From: Actinobacillus sp.
GTDB taxonomy: Bacteria > Pseudomonadota > Gammaproteobacteria > Enterobacterales > Pasteurellaceae
Length of the DNA stretch: 64,000 nt
Reading direction: 5' to 3'
Assembly: GCA_020026115.1 (NCBI GenBank)
Contig: JAHHQY010000003.1
Location: forward strand, 1 to 64,000
Part shown: positions 24,264-33,727 of the stretch, in pieces
Layout of the letters: every line of letters starts with the position of its first letter
Numbering within the stretch: position 1 is the first letter of the stretch
Program-made: the position numbers and the translations under genes
The notes under the pieces: model-generated
Database searches by the model: none
The model's input: the letters and a program-made list of their open reading frames with translations, nothing else
Told to the model about the DNA's origin: nothing

Positions 24264-24842
24264 GTTTACTCCTTTCTTTGTTATAGTTATAAGAATATCA
24301 ACGAGCACTTAAGCCAAAATGAGTATTCTTAATCCCTTAGAATTTGAGAAGAATTTAGACTATCACAGAAAAAAAAAATTGCCTACATAAAAATGCAGTA
24401 AAAACGCATAAAAAATTAGCAACTTTTTTCCGCTAAAAAAATTTCATCTTTTACCTTGGCAACCGATTGCTTTTTTTTAGTGAGATTTTTGAAAAATCCT
24501 CTTTTTTTGTTCGCTCAAAAGGAAAAGGTTAAGCTGATGATATAACGTATAAAAAATAACATTTTCTGGTTTGTTTTTAAGGCAATAACCGAGAGTTTTT
24601 AGCAGAAAAGAGAGGGGAGTGAGTGAAAAGAATTAGTTATGAAAAAAGAATAAAGAAAGAAAAAATCCGTTAAAAAAAGGAAATTTTTTGAGTTCCATCT
24701 TTCAAACTGTTTTATTTTTAAGCTAAAGAGAACAGAAAATGAGATCGGCGTCAAAGTTTTGCAGATAAAAATCAAAAATTTATTTGAAACACAGTATAAT
24801 TCAGCCGTTCATTTTTTTATTTATTGGAGTAAGGAAAACGCT
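24264..24842. other. 579-bp divergent intergenic region between gltS and nupC
   Basis: The longest non-coding stretch in the window, very AT-rich. A likely nupC -10, TATAAT, is at 24795-24800. A weak hairpin near 24481-24500 precedes seven T residues. I see no ORF, RNA gene, CGCRCCGAA repeat or convincing CRP or Fur site. Its length suggests additional unrecognised regulation. Confidence 0.4.
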
Positions 24843-26093
24843 ATGGGTTCAATAATTAGTATTCTTGGCATATTCATCCTAATGGGGATTGCCTATTTAT
24901 TTTCAACAAACCGTAAAGCGATTAAACCTCGCGCAGTATTTGGTGCTTTAGGTATCCAAATTGGTATTGGTGCATTCATTCTTTATGTACCTGCAGGTCG
25001 CGACATTTTAAGAGCTTGTGCAGACGGCGTAAGTGCTGTTATTGCTTATGGTCGAGATGGTATTGTCTTCTTATTTGGTGATCAATTAACCAATGGTGGC
25101 GGTCCTGTTGGCTTCGTATTTGCTATTAACGTACTTTGCATTATCATTTTCTTCTCTGCCTTAATTTCTGTTCTTTACTACTTAGGCATTATGCAATTCT
25201 TCATCAAAATCATTGGTGGTGGTTTACAAAAAGCATTAGGTACTTCTAAAGCGGAATCTATGTCTGCAGCTGCGAATATCTTCGTAGGTCAAACAGAAGC
25301 ACCTTTAGTGGTTAAACCATTTATTGCAAAAATGACTGAATCTGAATTATTTGCCATCATGGTTGGGGGCTTAGCGTCAATCGCAGGTTCTGTAATGGCA
25401 GGTTACGCATCAATGGGTGTGCCTTTAACTTACTTAATCGCTGCATCTTTCATGGCTGCGCCAGCAGGTTTATTATTCGCGAAAATCATCGTACCTCAAA
25501 CTGAACAATTCAACGATGATATGTCTGTTGTAGACGAAGACAAACCTTCTAACGTATTAGATGCTGCAGCAGGCGGTGCGTCAGCAGGTATGCACTTAGC
25601 GTTAAACGTTGGTGCAATGTTAGTTGCTTTCATCGCATTAATCGCTTTAATTAACGGTATCTTAGGTGGTATCGGTGGTTTATTTAACTATCCAGAATTA
25701 AACTTAAATACAATCTTCGGTCTGTTATTCCGTCCATTAGCATGGATTATCGGTGTGCCATGGGAAGATGCGGGTATCGCAGGTCAAATGATCGGTACAA
25801 AATTAGCGATTAACGAATTCGTTGCTTACTCTGAATTTGCAAACTACTTATTACCAGATGCTGCAGTTCAATTAAGTGATAAAACAAAAGCTGTAATTAC
25901 CTTCGCACTTTGTGGTTTCGCTAACTTCAGCTCTATTGCGGTATTAATCGGTGGTTTAGGTGCATTAGCCCCAACACGCCGTAGCGACATCGCACGCTTA
26001 GGTTTACATGCAGTGCTTGCAGGGTCATTAGCTAACTTAATGAGCGCAACAATTGCAGGCTTCTTTATCGGATTAAGTGGCGCTGTGTTATAA
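24843..26093 (+). CDS. nupC: Concentrative nucleoside transporter NupC
   Basis: A 416-residue CNT-family H+ (or Na+)/nucleoside symporter. The N-terminal helices are followed by the conserved GQTEAPLVVKPFI (about residues 156-168) and IGTKLAINEFVAYSEF segments that form the nucleoside and cation site. FALCGFANFSSIAVLIGG lies near the C-terminus. The ATG at 24843 follows GGAGTAAGGA; the longer frame includes the promoter and is not credible. It is the first gene of the nucleoside-use block nupC-deoB-deoD. Confidence 0.95.
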   Translation: MGSIISILGIFILMGIAYLFSTNRKAIKPRAVFGALGIQIGIGAFILYVPAGRDILRACADGVSAVIAYGRDGIVFLFGDQLTNGGGPVGFVFAINVLCIIIFFSALISVLYYLGIMQFFIKIIGGGLQKALGTSKAESMSAAANIFVGQTEAPLVVKPFIAKMTESELFAIMVGGLASIAGSVMAGYASMGVPLTYLIAASFMAAPAGLLFAKIIVPQTEQFNDDMSVVDEDKPSNVLDAAAGGASAGMHLALNVGAMLVAFIALIALINGILGGIGGLFNYPELNLNTIFGLLFRPLAWIIGVPWEDAGIAGQMIGTKLAINEFVAYSEFANYLLPDAAVQLSDKTKAVITFALCGFANFSSIAVLIGGLGALAPTRRSDIARLGLHAVLAGSLANLMSATIAGFFIGLSGAVL

Positions 26094-26133
26094 TCCAGCC
26101 CATTATCAGATAAAATAATATCGCACTTATTTA

Positions 26134-26162
26134 CACACCACGGGTCTAAACTCGTGGTGTGC
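26134..26162 (+). other. Hairpin between nupC and deoB
   Basis: CACACCACG / CGTGGTGTG forms a 9-bp stem about 40 bases after the nupC stop codon. No T run follows, so it is more likely an mRNA-stabilising or processing hairpin than a terminator. Confidence 0.5.
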
Positions 26163-26204
26163 TTGCTTAAAGGCTAGGAAAACGGTTGCGATAAAGGAGT
26201 AAAC

Positions 26205-27437
26205 ATGAAACGCGTCTTTGTAATGATGTTAGATTCTTTTGGAATTGGCGCAAGTCCCGATGCGGGAAAATTTGGCGATGAAGGTGCCAACACCTTAGGA
26301 CATATTGCGCAAGCTTGCGCCGAAAAAAAGGCTGAAAGTAGCTCGCGACAAGGTGAACTAAAATTACCTTATTTTGAACGTTTAGGTTTAGGACTCGCCG
26401 CTGAAAAAGCTTGCGGTGAATTACCAAAAGGATTTAATCCAAACCCGAATTTAATTGGCGGTTATGCTTATGCCCAAGAAATTTCTTCAGGCAAAGACAG
26501 TCAATCAGGCCATTGGGAAATGACGGGAGTGCCGGTTTTATTTAATTGGGGGTTATTTCCCGATAAAACACAAAGTTTTCCGCCAGAATTATTGGAACGC
26601 ATTGTCGAAAAAGCACATTTACCAGGATTTTTAGGTAATTGTCACGCATCTGGCACGGAAATTTTACAAGAATTAGGCGAAGAGCATATTCAAACGGGCA
26701 AACCTATTTTTTATACATCGGCAGATTCAGTTTTTCAAATTGCCTGCCATGAAGAAAGTTTTGGTTTAGATAAATTATATGAACTTTGCCAAATCGCGCG
26801 TGATGAATTAGCGGATTATAATATTGGGCGTGTTATTGCACGGCCGTTTGTTGGGGAAGTGGGACATTTTGTGCGGACAGAAAATCGGCGCGATTATGCC
26901 CTTGAACCGCCAGCGAAAACCGTATTACAAAAATTAGTGGAAGAAAAGCAAGGGGAAGTGGTTGCCGTTGGAAAAATTGCAGATATTTTTGCAAACATTG
27001 GTATTACGCAAAAAATAAGAGCCAATGGTAGCTTAGCGGATTTGTTGGATAAAACCCTAAGTGAAATGCAAAAAGCAGGCGACAATACACTGGTTTTTAC
27101 TAATTTTGTTAATTTAGATTCAGATTTTGGACATCGACGTAATGTGGCAGGTTATGCCGAAGCATTAGAATATTTTGACAGTCGTATTCCAGAATTATTA
27201 AAATTGGTGACTGATGAAGATTTGTTAATTTTTACGGCAGATCACGGTTGTGATCCCACTTTGGAAGGTAGCGATCACACGCGAGAATTTGTCCCGATTT
27301 TAATGTACGGTGCTAGCGTACCGAAAAGTTTCTTAGGAAAGGCCGATACCATTGCTAGTGTTGGTCAAACAATCGCAGACTATTTCGGACTTTCCGAAAT
27401 GGACTATGGTAAATCTCTCATTCAATTTAAACAATAA
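26205..27437 (+). CDS. deoB: Phosphopentomutase
   Basis: A 410-residue DeoB interconverting (deoxy)ribose-1-phosphate and -5-phosphate in nucleoside breakdown. Alkaline-phosphatase-superfamily metal motifs are visible: MLDSFGIGASPDA at the N-terminus (metal Asp) and the phospho-acceptor Thr region GANTLGHIA. C-terminal TADHGCDPTLEGSDHTRE carries further metal ligands. Length matches E. coli (407). AAGGAG precedes the ATG; deoD follows after 10 bases. Confidence 0.96.
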   Translation: MKRVFVMMLDSFGIGASPDAGKFGDEGANTLGHIAQACAEKKAESSSRQGELKLPYFERLGLGLAAEKACGELPKGFNPNPNLIGGYAYAQEISSGKDSQSGHWEMTGVPVLFNWGLFPDKTQSFPPELLERIVEKAHLPGFLGNCHASGTEILQELGEEHIQTGKPIFYTSADSVFQIACHEESFGLDKLYELCQIARDELADYNIGRVIARPFVGEVGHFVRTENRRDYALEPPAKTVLQKLVEEKQGEVVAVGKIADIFANIGITQKIRANGSLADLLDKTLSEMQKAGDNTLVFTNFVNLDSDFGHRRNVAGYAEALEYFDSRIPELLKLVTDEDLLIFTADHGCDPTLEGSDHTREFVPILMYGASVPKSFLGKADTIASVGQTIADYFGLSEMDYGKSLIQFKQ

Positions 27438-27447
27438 GGAAACAATT

Positions 27448-28164
27448 ATGACTCCACATATTAACGCGCCAGAAGGCGCATTTGCAGATGTTGTTTTAAT
27501 GCCAGGTGACCCACTACGTGCAAAATACATTGCAGAAACCTTTTTAGAAGACGTCAAAGAAGTGACCAACGTGCGTAATATGCTCGGATTTACTGGTTTT
27601 TACAAAGGTCGTCGCATTTCTGTTATGGGACACGGTATGGGGATTCCATCTTGCTCGATTTATGCAACTGAACTAGTAAAAGATTACGGTGTTAAGAAAA
27701 TTATTCGTGTAGGTTCTTGCGGTGCTGTGCGTAAAGATGTGAAACTTCGCGATGTTGTAATTGGTATGGGGGCATGTACGGATTCTAAAGTAAACCGTAT
27801 TCGCTTTAAAGATCACGATTACGCAGCCATTGCAGACTATGATATGACTGCAGCTGCAGTTGAAGCCGCAAAACGTCATGGCGTAAAAGCACGTGTAGGT
27901 AACATTTTCTCAGCAGATTTATTCTATACACCAGATGCAGAAATGTTTGATGTGATGGAAAAATACGGTGTGTTAGGGGTTGAAATGGAAGCTGCGGGTA
28001 TTTACGCAGTAGCAGCAGAATTTGGCGCGAAAGCACTTTGTATCTGCACCGTTTCTGACCACATTCGTACAGGCGAACAAACAACTTCAGAAGAACGTCA
28101 AACAACCTTCAATGATATGATTGAAATTGCGTTAGAATCTGTATTAATTGGTGATGAAGCATAA
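27448..28164 (+). CDS. deoD: Purine nucleoside phosphorylase DeoD
   Basis: A 238-residue hexameric PNP splitting purine (deoxy)nucleosides to base and (deoxy)ribose-1-phosphate, which DeoB then uses. The N-terminal MTPHINAP, phosphate-binding MPGDPLRAKYIAE, GHGMGIPSCSIY and EMEAAGIYAVAAE segments are all typical. The SDH near the C-terminus holds the catalytic Asp. The ATG at 27448 has AAGGA upstream; earlier starts overlap deoB. Confidence 0.97.
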   Translation: MTPHINAPEGAFADVVLMPGDPLRAKYIAETFLEDVKEVTNVRNMLGFTGFYKGRRISVMGHGMGIPSCSIYATELVKDYGVKKIIRVGSCGAVRKDVKLRDVVIGMGACTDSKVNRIRFKDHDYAAIADYDMTAAAVEAAKRHGVKARVGNIFSADLFYTPDAEMFDVMEKYGVLGVEMEAAGIYAVAAEFGAKALCICTVSDHIRTGEQTTSEERQTTFNDMIEIALESVLIGDEA

Positions 28165-28189
28165 TTTTTGCTTTTAAATCAAAACGTTA

Positions 28190-28233
28190 CTCGCGCCGAA
28201 AAATTGTTTTATGTGATGATTTTTCGGCGCGAG
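28190..28233. terminator. Inverted repeat pair after deoD
   Basis: CTCGCGCCGAAAAA (28190-28203) faces TTTTTCGGCGCGAG around a loop of about 16 bases, followed by TTTATTTTTT. It begins 26 bases beyond the deoD stop codon. Both arms are the G form and pair fully. Confidence 0.8.
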
Positions 28234-28306
28234 TTTATTTTTTGCGAAAAGAGAAAAAACCTTTCTAAAAAAATCAGTCCGAAAAAGGAAAGAACTTCGG
28301 GAAAAA

Positions 28307-28336
28307 TTGGGAGAAATGGCGAAATTATGCTATAAT
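28307..28336 (+). promoter_or_regulatory. Likely gyrA promoter
   Basis: TATAAT at 28331-28336 is preceded at 18 bp by TTGGGA (28307-28312). It lies 36 bases before the gyrA ATG. Confidence 0.5.
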
Positions 28337-28371
28337 TCTGCTAATTTTTATTTCAAATTAGGAATTTGTAA

Positions 28372-31017
28372 ATGTCTGATTTTTCTACAAATATTACGCC
28401 AGTAAGCATTGAGGAAGAACTTAAGTCTTCTTATCTTGATTACGCGATGTCCGTTATTGTCGGGCGTGCGTTGCCTGATGTGCGCGATGGGTTAAAACCT
28501 GTACACCGTCGTGTGCTTTTCTCTATGAGCCAAAGCGGTATTGCTTTTAATAAACCTTATGTGAAATCGGCTCGTGTGGTCGGTGACGTGATTGGTAAAT
28601 ATCACCCTCATGGCGATGCTGCCGTTTACGACACAATTGTGCGTATGGCACAACCTTTCTCTTTACGTTATATGTTGGTTGACGGGCAAGGTAACTTTGG
28701 TTCCATTGATGGCGACTCACCTGCGGCGATGCGTTATACCGAAGTGCGTATGCAAAAAATCACACAAGAATTACTAACGGATTTAGATAAAGAAACCGTT
28801 GATTTTTCGCCAAACTATGACGGTAAAGAAATGATTCCTGATGTGTTACCAACACGTATTCCTGCTTTATTAGTGAATGGTTCATCAGGGATTGCCGTGG
28901 GTATGGCAACGAATATTCCCCCGCATAATTTAGGTGAAGTATTAGATGGATGTTTAGCTTATGTAGATAACGAAAATATTACCATTGATGAATTAATGCA
29001 ATATATTCCAGGCCCTGACTTCCCAACTTCCGCCTTAATCAATGGTCGCAAAGGTATTGAAGAAGCCTACAAAACAGGTAAAGGTAAAATTTATGTACGC
29101 GCTAAAGCGGAAATTGAAACCAATGCCAAAGGTCGCGAAACCATCGTTATTACAGAAATTCCTTATCAAGTGAATAAAGCACGTTTATTAGAAAAAATTG
29201 CAGAATTAGTGCGTGAGAAAAAAATTGAAGGAATTAGTAGCTGTTTAGACGTATCCAGTGACAGTATTCGTATTGAAATTGAAGTGAAACGTGATGCCGT
29301 CGGCGAGGTGGTATTAAATAATCTTTATGCTTTAACGCAAATGCAGGTCACTTTTGGTATCAATATGGTCGCTTTAGATCATGGTCAACCAAAATTATTG
29401 AATTTAAAAGAAATTATTTCAGCTTTCGTGACTCATCGTCGAGAAGTTATTACGCGTCGTAGTGTGTATGAATTACGCAAAGCACGCGAAAGAGCGCATA
29501 TTTTAGAAGGTTTGGCGATTGCTTTAGCGAATATTGACCCTGTGATTCATTTAATCCGCGCGTCCAAAACCGCAGACGAAGCTCGTGAAGCTTTATTGTC
29601 ACGCCCTTGGGATTTAGGCAATGTGAGCGCGATGTTAGCAGAAGCGGGTGTCGACGCTTCTCGTCCAGATGGTTTAGGCAAAGAATTTGGTATTCATGAT
29701 GGCAAATATTATTTATCCGATGAACAAGCTCGCGCCATTTTAGATTTACGCTTACAGCGTTTAACGGGCTTAGAATATGATAAAATTGTTAGCGAATACA
29801 AAGAGTTGCTAGTTGAAATTGCAGAGTTGTTGCATATTTTAACAAGCTCTGTGCGCTTAAAAGAAGTGTTACGCGAAGAATTAGAAGTCGTAAAAGAAAA
29901 CTTCAATGACGCCCGCCGTACAGAAATTACCAGTGCATCTGGGGATATCAATTTAGAAGATTTAATTGCACCAGAAGATGTTGTCGTGACGCTTTCTCAT
30001 GAAGGCTATGTGAAATATCAACCTTTAGCGGATTACGAAGCGCAACGCCGAGGCGGTAAAGGTAAATCCGCTACTAAAATGAAAGATGAAGATTTCATTG
30101 AACGTTTATTAGTCGCGAATACTCATGACAGTATTTTATGTTTCTCAAGTCGTGGTCGTACTTACGCTCTTAAAGTGTATCAATTACCGCAAGCAAGCCG
30201 TGGCGCTCGTGGTCGGCCAATTGTGAATATTTTACCGCTGGAAGAAAATGAACGCATTACCGCTATTTTACCAGTTTCTAATTTTGACGGTGAACAATAC
30301 ATCTTTATGGCAACAGCCGGTGGCGTTGTGAAAAAAGTTGCCTTAAGTGCCTTTAGTAAAATTCGTGCTAATGGCTTAATCGCCTTAAATTTACGCGATG
30401 AAGATGAGTTAGTTGGCGTGGACATTACCAATGGCGATAACGAGATTATGCTCTTTACAGCCCAAGGTCGTTGTGCAAGATTCCATGAAAGTCAAATTCG
30501 CGCTATGGGACGTACTGCAACAGGTGTTCGCGGGGTGAAATTAGCCTTAGCTGAAGAAATCGATGAAACAGACATTGAAGATTTGAGCGAAGATGAACAA
30601 GAAAGCTTAGATCTCAATATTGATAAAGTTGTTTCATTGGTGGTACCAAAAGGTAATGGGGCAATTCTCACCGTGACAGAAAATGGTTATGGTAAACGTA
30701 CAGAATTAGCCGAATATCCTGCGAAATCACGAAATACGAAAGGCGTAATTGCAATTAAAACCAGCGAACGTAATGGTAAAGTTGTTGCCGCAACGCAAGT
30801 AGATGAATGTGATCAAATTATGCTTATTACCAATGCAGGAACATTAGTTCGTACTCGCGTAAGTGAAGTCAGCATCATTGGCCGAAACGCTCAAGGCGTA
30901 CGTTTAATTCGCACAGTATCTGACGAATTAGTCGTTAGCGTGGAACGTATTTGTGATAGCGATGATGATGAAGCAGAAGCGGAAGACGCAACAGCTTTAG
31001 AAAATTGCGCTGAATAA
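28372..31017 (+). CDS. gyrA: DNA gyrase subunit A
   Basis: An 881-residue type II topoisomerase subunit. The N-terminal breakage-reunion domain contains RALPDVRDGLKPVHRR and the catalytic Tyr of AAMRYTEVRM. The C-terminal half has six beta-pinwheel blades, with the GyrA box QRRGGKGK near residues 560-567, and an acidic tail. In the quinolone-resistance region the sequence is HPHGDAAVYDT. The residue equivalent to E. coli Ser83 is Ala (codon GCT at 28618-28620), while Asp87 is retained. E. coli numbering applies without gaps up to here. Confidence 0.98.
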   Translation: MSDFSTNITPVSIEEELKSSYLDYAMSVIVGRALPDVRDGLKPVHRRVLFSMSQSGIAFNKPYVKSARVVGDVIGKYHPHGDAAVYDTIVRMAQPFSLRYMLVDGQGNFGSIDGDSPAAMRYTEVRMQKITQELLTDLDKETVDFSPNYDGKEMIPDVLPTRIPALLVNGSSGIAVGMATNIPPHNLGEVLDGCLAYVDNENITIDELMQYIPGPDFPTSALINGRKGIEEAYKTGKGKIYVRAKAEIETNAKGRETIVITEIPYQVNKARLLEKIAELVREKKIEGISSCLDVSSDSIRIEIEVKRDAVGEVVLNNLYALTQMQVTFGINMVALDHGQPKLLNLKEIISAFVTHRREVITRRSVYELRKARERAHILEGLAIALANIDPVIHLIRASKTADEAREALLSRPWDLGNVSAMLAEAGVDASRPDGLGKEFGIHDGKYYLSDEQARAILDLRLQRLTGLEYDKIVSEYKELLVEIAELLHILTSSVRLKEVLREELEVVKENFNDARRTEITSASGDINLEDLIAPEDVVVTLSHEGYVKYQPLADYEAQRRGGKGKSATKMKDEDFIERLLVANTHDSILCFSSRGRTYALKVYQLPQASRGARGRPIVNILPLEENERITAILPVSNFDGEQYIFMATAGGVVKKVALSAFSKIRANGLIALNLRDEDELVGVDITNGDNEIMLFTAQGRCARFHESQIRAMGRTATGVRGVKLALAEEIDETDIEDLSEDEQESLDLNIDKVVSLVVPKGNGAILTVTENGYGKRTELAEYPAKSRNTKGVIAIKTSERNGKVVAATQVDECDQIMLITNAGTLVRTRVSEVSIIGRNAQGVRLIRTVSDELVVSVERICDSDDDEAEAEDATALENCAE

Positions 31018-31025
31018 ATTAACTT

Positions 31026-31057
31026 TTACCGCACTATTTTTTAGTGTGGTATTTTTT
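31026..31057 (+). terminator. gyrA terminator
   Basis: TACCGCACTA / TAGTGTGGTA forms the stem with a T5 loop, and seven T residues follow. The arm ACCGCACT resembles the classical Haemophilus uptake core but lacks its last base. Confidence 0.85.
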
Positions 31058-31067
31058 TGGATTAAAA

Positions 31068-31421
31068 ATGGAAAAAAATTTACTTTCTTTACATTTATTA
31101 TGTGCTTTTATCAGTTTATTGCTGTTAATTATTCGTGGCAGAATGCAATATAAAGGCAAAAATTGGCGTAAAAATTTATTATTGCGCAAAATGCCTTTGT
31201 TTTCAGATTGCGGATTACTTGTCACAGGCGTGGCTTTAATTTTCCTCACAAAGGTTGGTTTTAGTTGGTGGATTTTAGTCAAACTAGGCTTAGTTGTAGA
31301 ATATATTTTATTTTCAAGAAAATATTTCGAGCAAAATACCTCTGACGCCAAAAGCAATAATCGCTATCTTTTAGCCTTATTGTGTTTATCCAGTGCGGTA
31401 TTATTAAGCTATTACCATTAA
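31068..31421 (+). CDS. SirB2-like membrane protein
   Basis: A 117-residue protein with four membrane helices resembling the SirB/SirB2 family (LHLLCAFISLLLLIIRG, then the conserved polar KMPLFSDCGLLVTG segment). Function is unknown. I used the ATG at 31068; a TTG at 31044-style extension overlaps the gyrA terminator. It stands alone between gyrA and the converging com operon. Confidence 0.72.
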   Translation: MEKNLLSLHLLCAFISLLLLIIRGRMQYKGKNWRKNLLLRKMPLFSDCGLLVTGVALIFLTKVGFSWWILVKLGLVVEYILFSRKYFEQNTSDAKSNNRYLLALLCLSSAVLLSYYH

Positions 31422-31430
31422 AAATATTAA

Positions 31431-31460
31431 AAAAGCGAACTTTTAAGGTTCGCTTTTTTT
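31431..31460. terminator. Bidirectional terminator between the SirB2-like gene and comE
   Basis: AAAGCGAAC / GTTCGCTTT stem with A and T runs, between convergent genes. Confidence 0.88.
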
Positions 31461-31464
31461 ATCT

Positions 31465-31473
31465 CGCGCCGAA
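31465..31473 (+). repeat. Single copy of the CGCGCCGAA repeat
   Basis: CTCGCGCCGAAAAAAAGG lies 11 bases beyond the comE stop codon and directly after a separate terminator, so it is not needed as a terminator itself. Confidence 0.6.
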
Positions 31474-31483
31474 AAAAAGGCGC

Positions 31484-32647
31484 TTATTTTTTCTGAGAAG
31501 GGGTTAAATGACGATGGAATAAATCTTGCGCGCGCTGATTTTCAGGCCGGCCTAACAGATTATTTTCCTGCGGATAAATAATGCGAGGGGTAACAAAAAT
31601 AATCAGCTCACGCTTTTGATGACGTTCACCTTCTTTACGGAACAAATATTTAATGAGTGGCACATCGCCTAAAAAAGGGACTTTTTGCACATAGTTGGTC
31701 ACAGTGTCATGAAAAATCCCACCTAAAACAATGGTTTCACCGTTATGAGCTAAAACTTGCGTATCAATTTCTTGTTTTTCGATGGCAACAAATTCATTTT
31801 TACCAATTTTTGCTTGTTCTCCTGGCGTATTTTGCGTAATTTTTAAATCCATTAAAATTTTATTATTTTTAGCAATTTGTGGCGTCACTTCTAAACTTAA
31901 AACCGCATCTTTAAATTGCACTTCTTGCGTGTCATTTTTACCCGTCACGACATAAGGCAATTCCGTCCCTTGTTCAATTTTTGCTTGGCGTTTGTTGGTC
32001 GTCATCAGTTTTGGGCTGGCAATAATTTCAACGGAATTTTCTTTTTCTAGGGCAGAAAGTTCTAAATCTAATAAACGCCCATTAATTGTCGCAAGCTGTA
32101 AAGTCATCGCGCCCGCAGGGTTTGCGGTACCTAAATTGACGTTTAAATTATTGGCAAGCATATTAGGAAAATTACTTTCTAACATGCCATTAAAGCCGTG
32201 ACTTGGGCTTAAGGAATTCGGTTTCATTGCGGGCGATTTATCAAATAAGCCCCAACGAACCCCCATTTCTTGCAAGCTTAAATCATTCATGGTCACAATG
32301 CGTGCTTCAATAACAATTTGCGGTAGGGCTTTATCTAAATTTTGCACGAGTTTTTGTACTTTTTTAAAATCTTCAAGATGACCTTGCAACATCAGTTGAT
32401 TACTACGCTCGTCCGCAGAAAGCATATTAGCGGGTAATAAATCTTTTAATTTTTCAACTAAATCAGTGGCTTTAGCATGATGTACTTGCAAGCTGTAAAG
32501 ATTTTTTAATGGGCTGTTTTCGTTTCCATTTTCTTCCGTAATAACTTGATCGAGCATATTTTTTGCTTGTGAAAAAAAAGGGTTGCTGTCACGAGCAAAG
32601 GTCGCAGTAGTTAAAAAAAATACACAAAATAAACAAAAATAACGCAT
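31484..32647 (-). CDS. comE: Competence/type IV pilus secretin ComE (PilQ/HofQ family)
   Basis: A 387-residue outer-membrane secretin used for DNA uptake and pilus extrusion. A signal peptide (about residues 1-18, ending F-A-R) is followed by an N1-type secretin/STN domain (LYSLQVHHAKATDLVEKL... and VIEARIVTMND) and the C-terminal secretin core. The core has the VEIIASPKLMTTNKRQAKIEQG block and the VPFLGDVPLIKYLFR signature. It is shorter than the roughly 445-residue H. influenzae ComE, mostly in the N-terminal region. It is the last gene of the com operon. Confidence 0.9.
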   Translation of the reverse strand: MRYFCLFCVFFLTTATFARDSNPFFSQAKNMLDQVITEENGNENSPLKNLYSLQVHHAKATDLVEKLKDLLPANMLSADERSNQLMLQGHLEDFKKVQKLVQNLDKALPQIVIEARIVTMNDLSLQEMGVRWGLFDKSPAMKPNSLSPSHGFNGMLESNFPNMLANNLNVNLGTANPAGAMTLQLATINGRLLDLELSALEKENSVEIIASPKLMTTNKRQAKIEQGTELPYVVTGKNDTQEVQFKDAVLSLEVTPQIAKNNKILMDLKITQNTPGEQAKIGKNEFVAIEKQEIDTQVLAHNGETIVLGGIFHDTVTNYVQKVPFLGDVPLIKYLFRKEGERHQKRELIIFVTPRIIYPQENNLLGRPENQRAQDLFHRHLTPSQKK

Positions 32648-32651
32648 AAAG

Positions 32652-33206
32652 TTAGGACTCCTTTGCGGGGGCTAATTGAGAAAGATCCAGTTGCCAAACA
32701 CTTTCAGCCCATAAAAATTGCTGATTTTCCTTGTTTTCGCTGTCTTTTTCTAACTGCAAAGAAACTAAGGATAAAGGCGGATATTGGCGTAAAAGTTGAT
32801 GAAAAAATTGATATAAAGCGTTAAAACTGCCCTGCATATTAAGATGCAACACCGGTTTTTCTCCCATGCGCCATTGCAAAGGGTGAAGATGTAATTGCGA
32901 GGATTGTTGTTGCAAAATATATTGATCAATCGGCATAAGTTGACGCGCTAAAGCGGGGGTTAATTCTTGCGCAAGTTGCTTTTGTTTTAGCTCTTGCAAG
33001 CCTTGCTTGACCTGTTTGAGCGCAAGTTCCGTTTGCTGTTGTTGTTCTTTAAGGGCCAAGCGCTTTTCCTTTAATTCCTGGCCTTGCCAAAGGGGATAGA
33101 CAAGTAAAAGGAAGGCAAAAAGCACAAAAAGCGCCAGTTTTTGCCAACAAGGATATTGTGCAAAGGGCAGTAATACGGGCGTGATTTTAATAAGCCATTT
33201 GTTCAT
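32652..33206 (-). CDS. comC: Competence protein ComC-like (PilO/HofO-type)
   Basis: A 184-residue protein with one N-terminal membrane helix (about residues 24-41). A coiled-coil rich in Gln, Lys and Glu follows (residues 45-95), then a small C-terminal domain with the PilO-like QLHLHPLQWRM and FNALYQFFHQLLRQYP segments. It fits the inner-membrane alignment complex of type IV pili. It overlaps comB by 4 bases and precedes comE by 4 bases. No comD/PilP gene intervenes. Confidence 0.78.
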   Translation of the reverse strand: MNKWLIKITPVLLPFAQYPCWQKLALFVLFAFLLLVYPLWQGQELKEKRLALKEQQQQTELALKQVKQGLQELKQKQLAQELTPALARQLMPIDQYILQQQSSQLHLHPLQWRMGEKPVLHLNMQGSFNALYQFFHQLLRQYPPLSLVSLQLEKDSENKENQQFLWAESVWQLDLSQLAPAKES

Positions 33207-33724
33207 GGCGTGTCCTTTTGTAACGTAAGTAAAAATTCAAAAAAAATCCGCGATTTTTCAGTTTGAAAAGCCGTTAATTTTAATGCGTCAATATTTCGGG
33301 CTTGGCGTAAAAACTTTTCGAGAGCGTTAAATTCTTCAGTTTGTATTGCAAAGCCCGTTAAGCGTAAACTGTGGTGATTTAGTACACATTGTTCTAATTC
33401 CCCTTGGCTTAAAGGTAATGTTGGAAGCAGAGTTAAAAGCGCTAAACTTTTTTCATTATCCAAGGCTTGTAGAGGCGTATTTTCAAGAAGATTTTCTCGC
33501 CCTTGCTTAAGGTTATGTTTCAGTTCATGTAAGAACCGTTGCTTCTCTTCTAAGCGTTGTGTTTGTTGGGTAACCTCTTGATTTATTTCGTTATTATCCC
33601 AAAGCAAAGAAAAAACAGCCAAGCAAACACAAAAGAGAAAAAACGTGCTTTGATATAAAAAAGAACGAACCAAGCTAAGACGCAGATGTTCTCGCCAAGG
33701 AAATAAATTCATAGATTTCCACAT
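33203..33724 (-). CDS. comB: Competence protein ComB-like (PilN/HofN-type)
   Basis: A 173-residue protein with the PilN layout: a short cytoplasmic N-terminus containing NLFPWRE (the PilM-binding NLLPWRE motif). One membrane helix follows (about residues 22-42), then a periplasmic coiled-coil and a small alpha/beta domain. It sits 3 bases after comA and overlaps comC. The NLxPWRE motif makes the assignment firm despite low conservation. Confidence 0.85.
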   Translation of the reverse strand: MWKSMNLFPWREHLRLSLVRSFLYQSTFFLFCVCLAVFSLLWDNNEINQEVTQQTQRLEEKQRFLHELKHNLKQGRENLLENTPLQALDNEKSLALLTLLPTLPLSQGELEQCVLNHHSLRLTGFAIQTEEFNALEKFLRQARNIDALKLTAFQTEKSRIFFEFLLTLQKDTP

Positions 33725-33727
33725 AAG

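Noticed and set aside
26134..26162. Hairpin after nupC as a terminator
   Set aside because: No T tract follows the stem on either useful side.
31026..31051. gyrA terminator arms ACCGCACTA/TAGTGTGGT as a paired classical uptake sequence
   Set aside because: Both arms miss the full 9-base core. The hairpin is adequately explained as an ordinary terminator.
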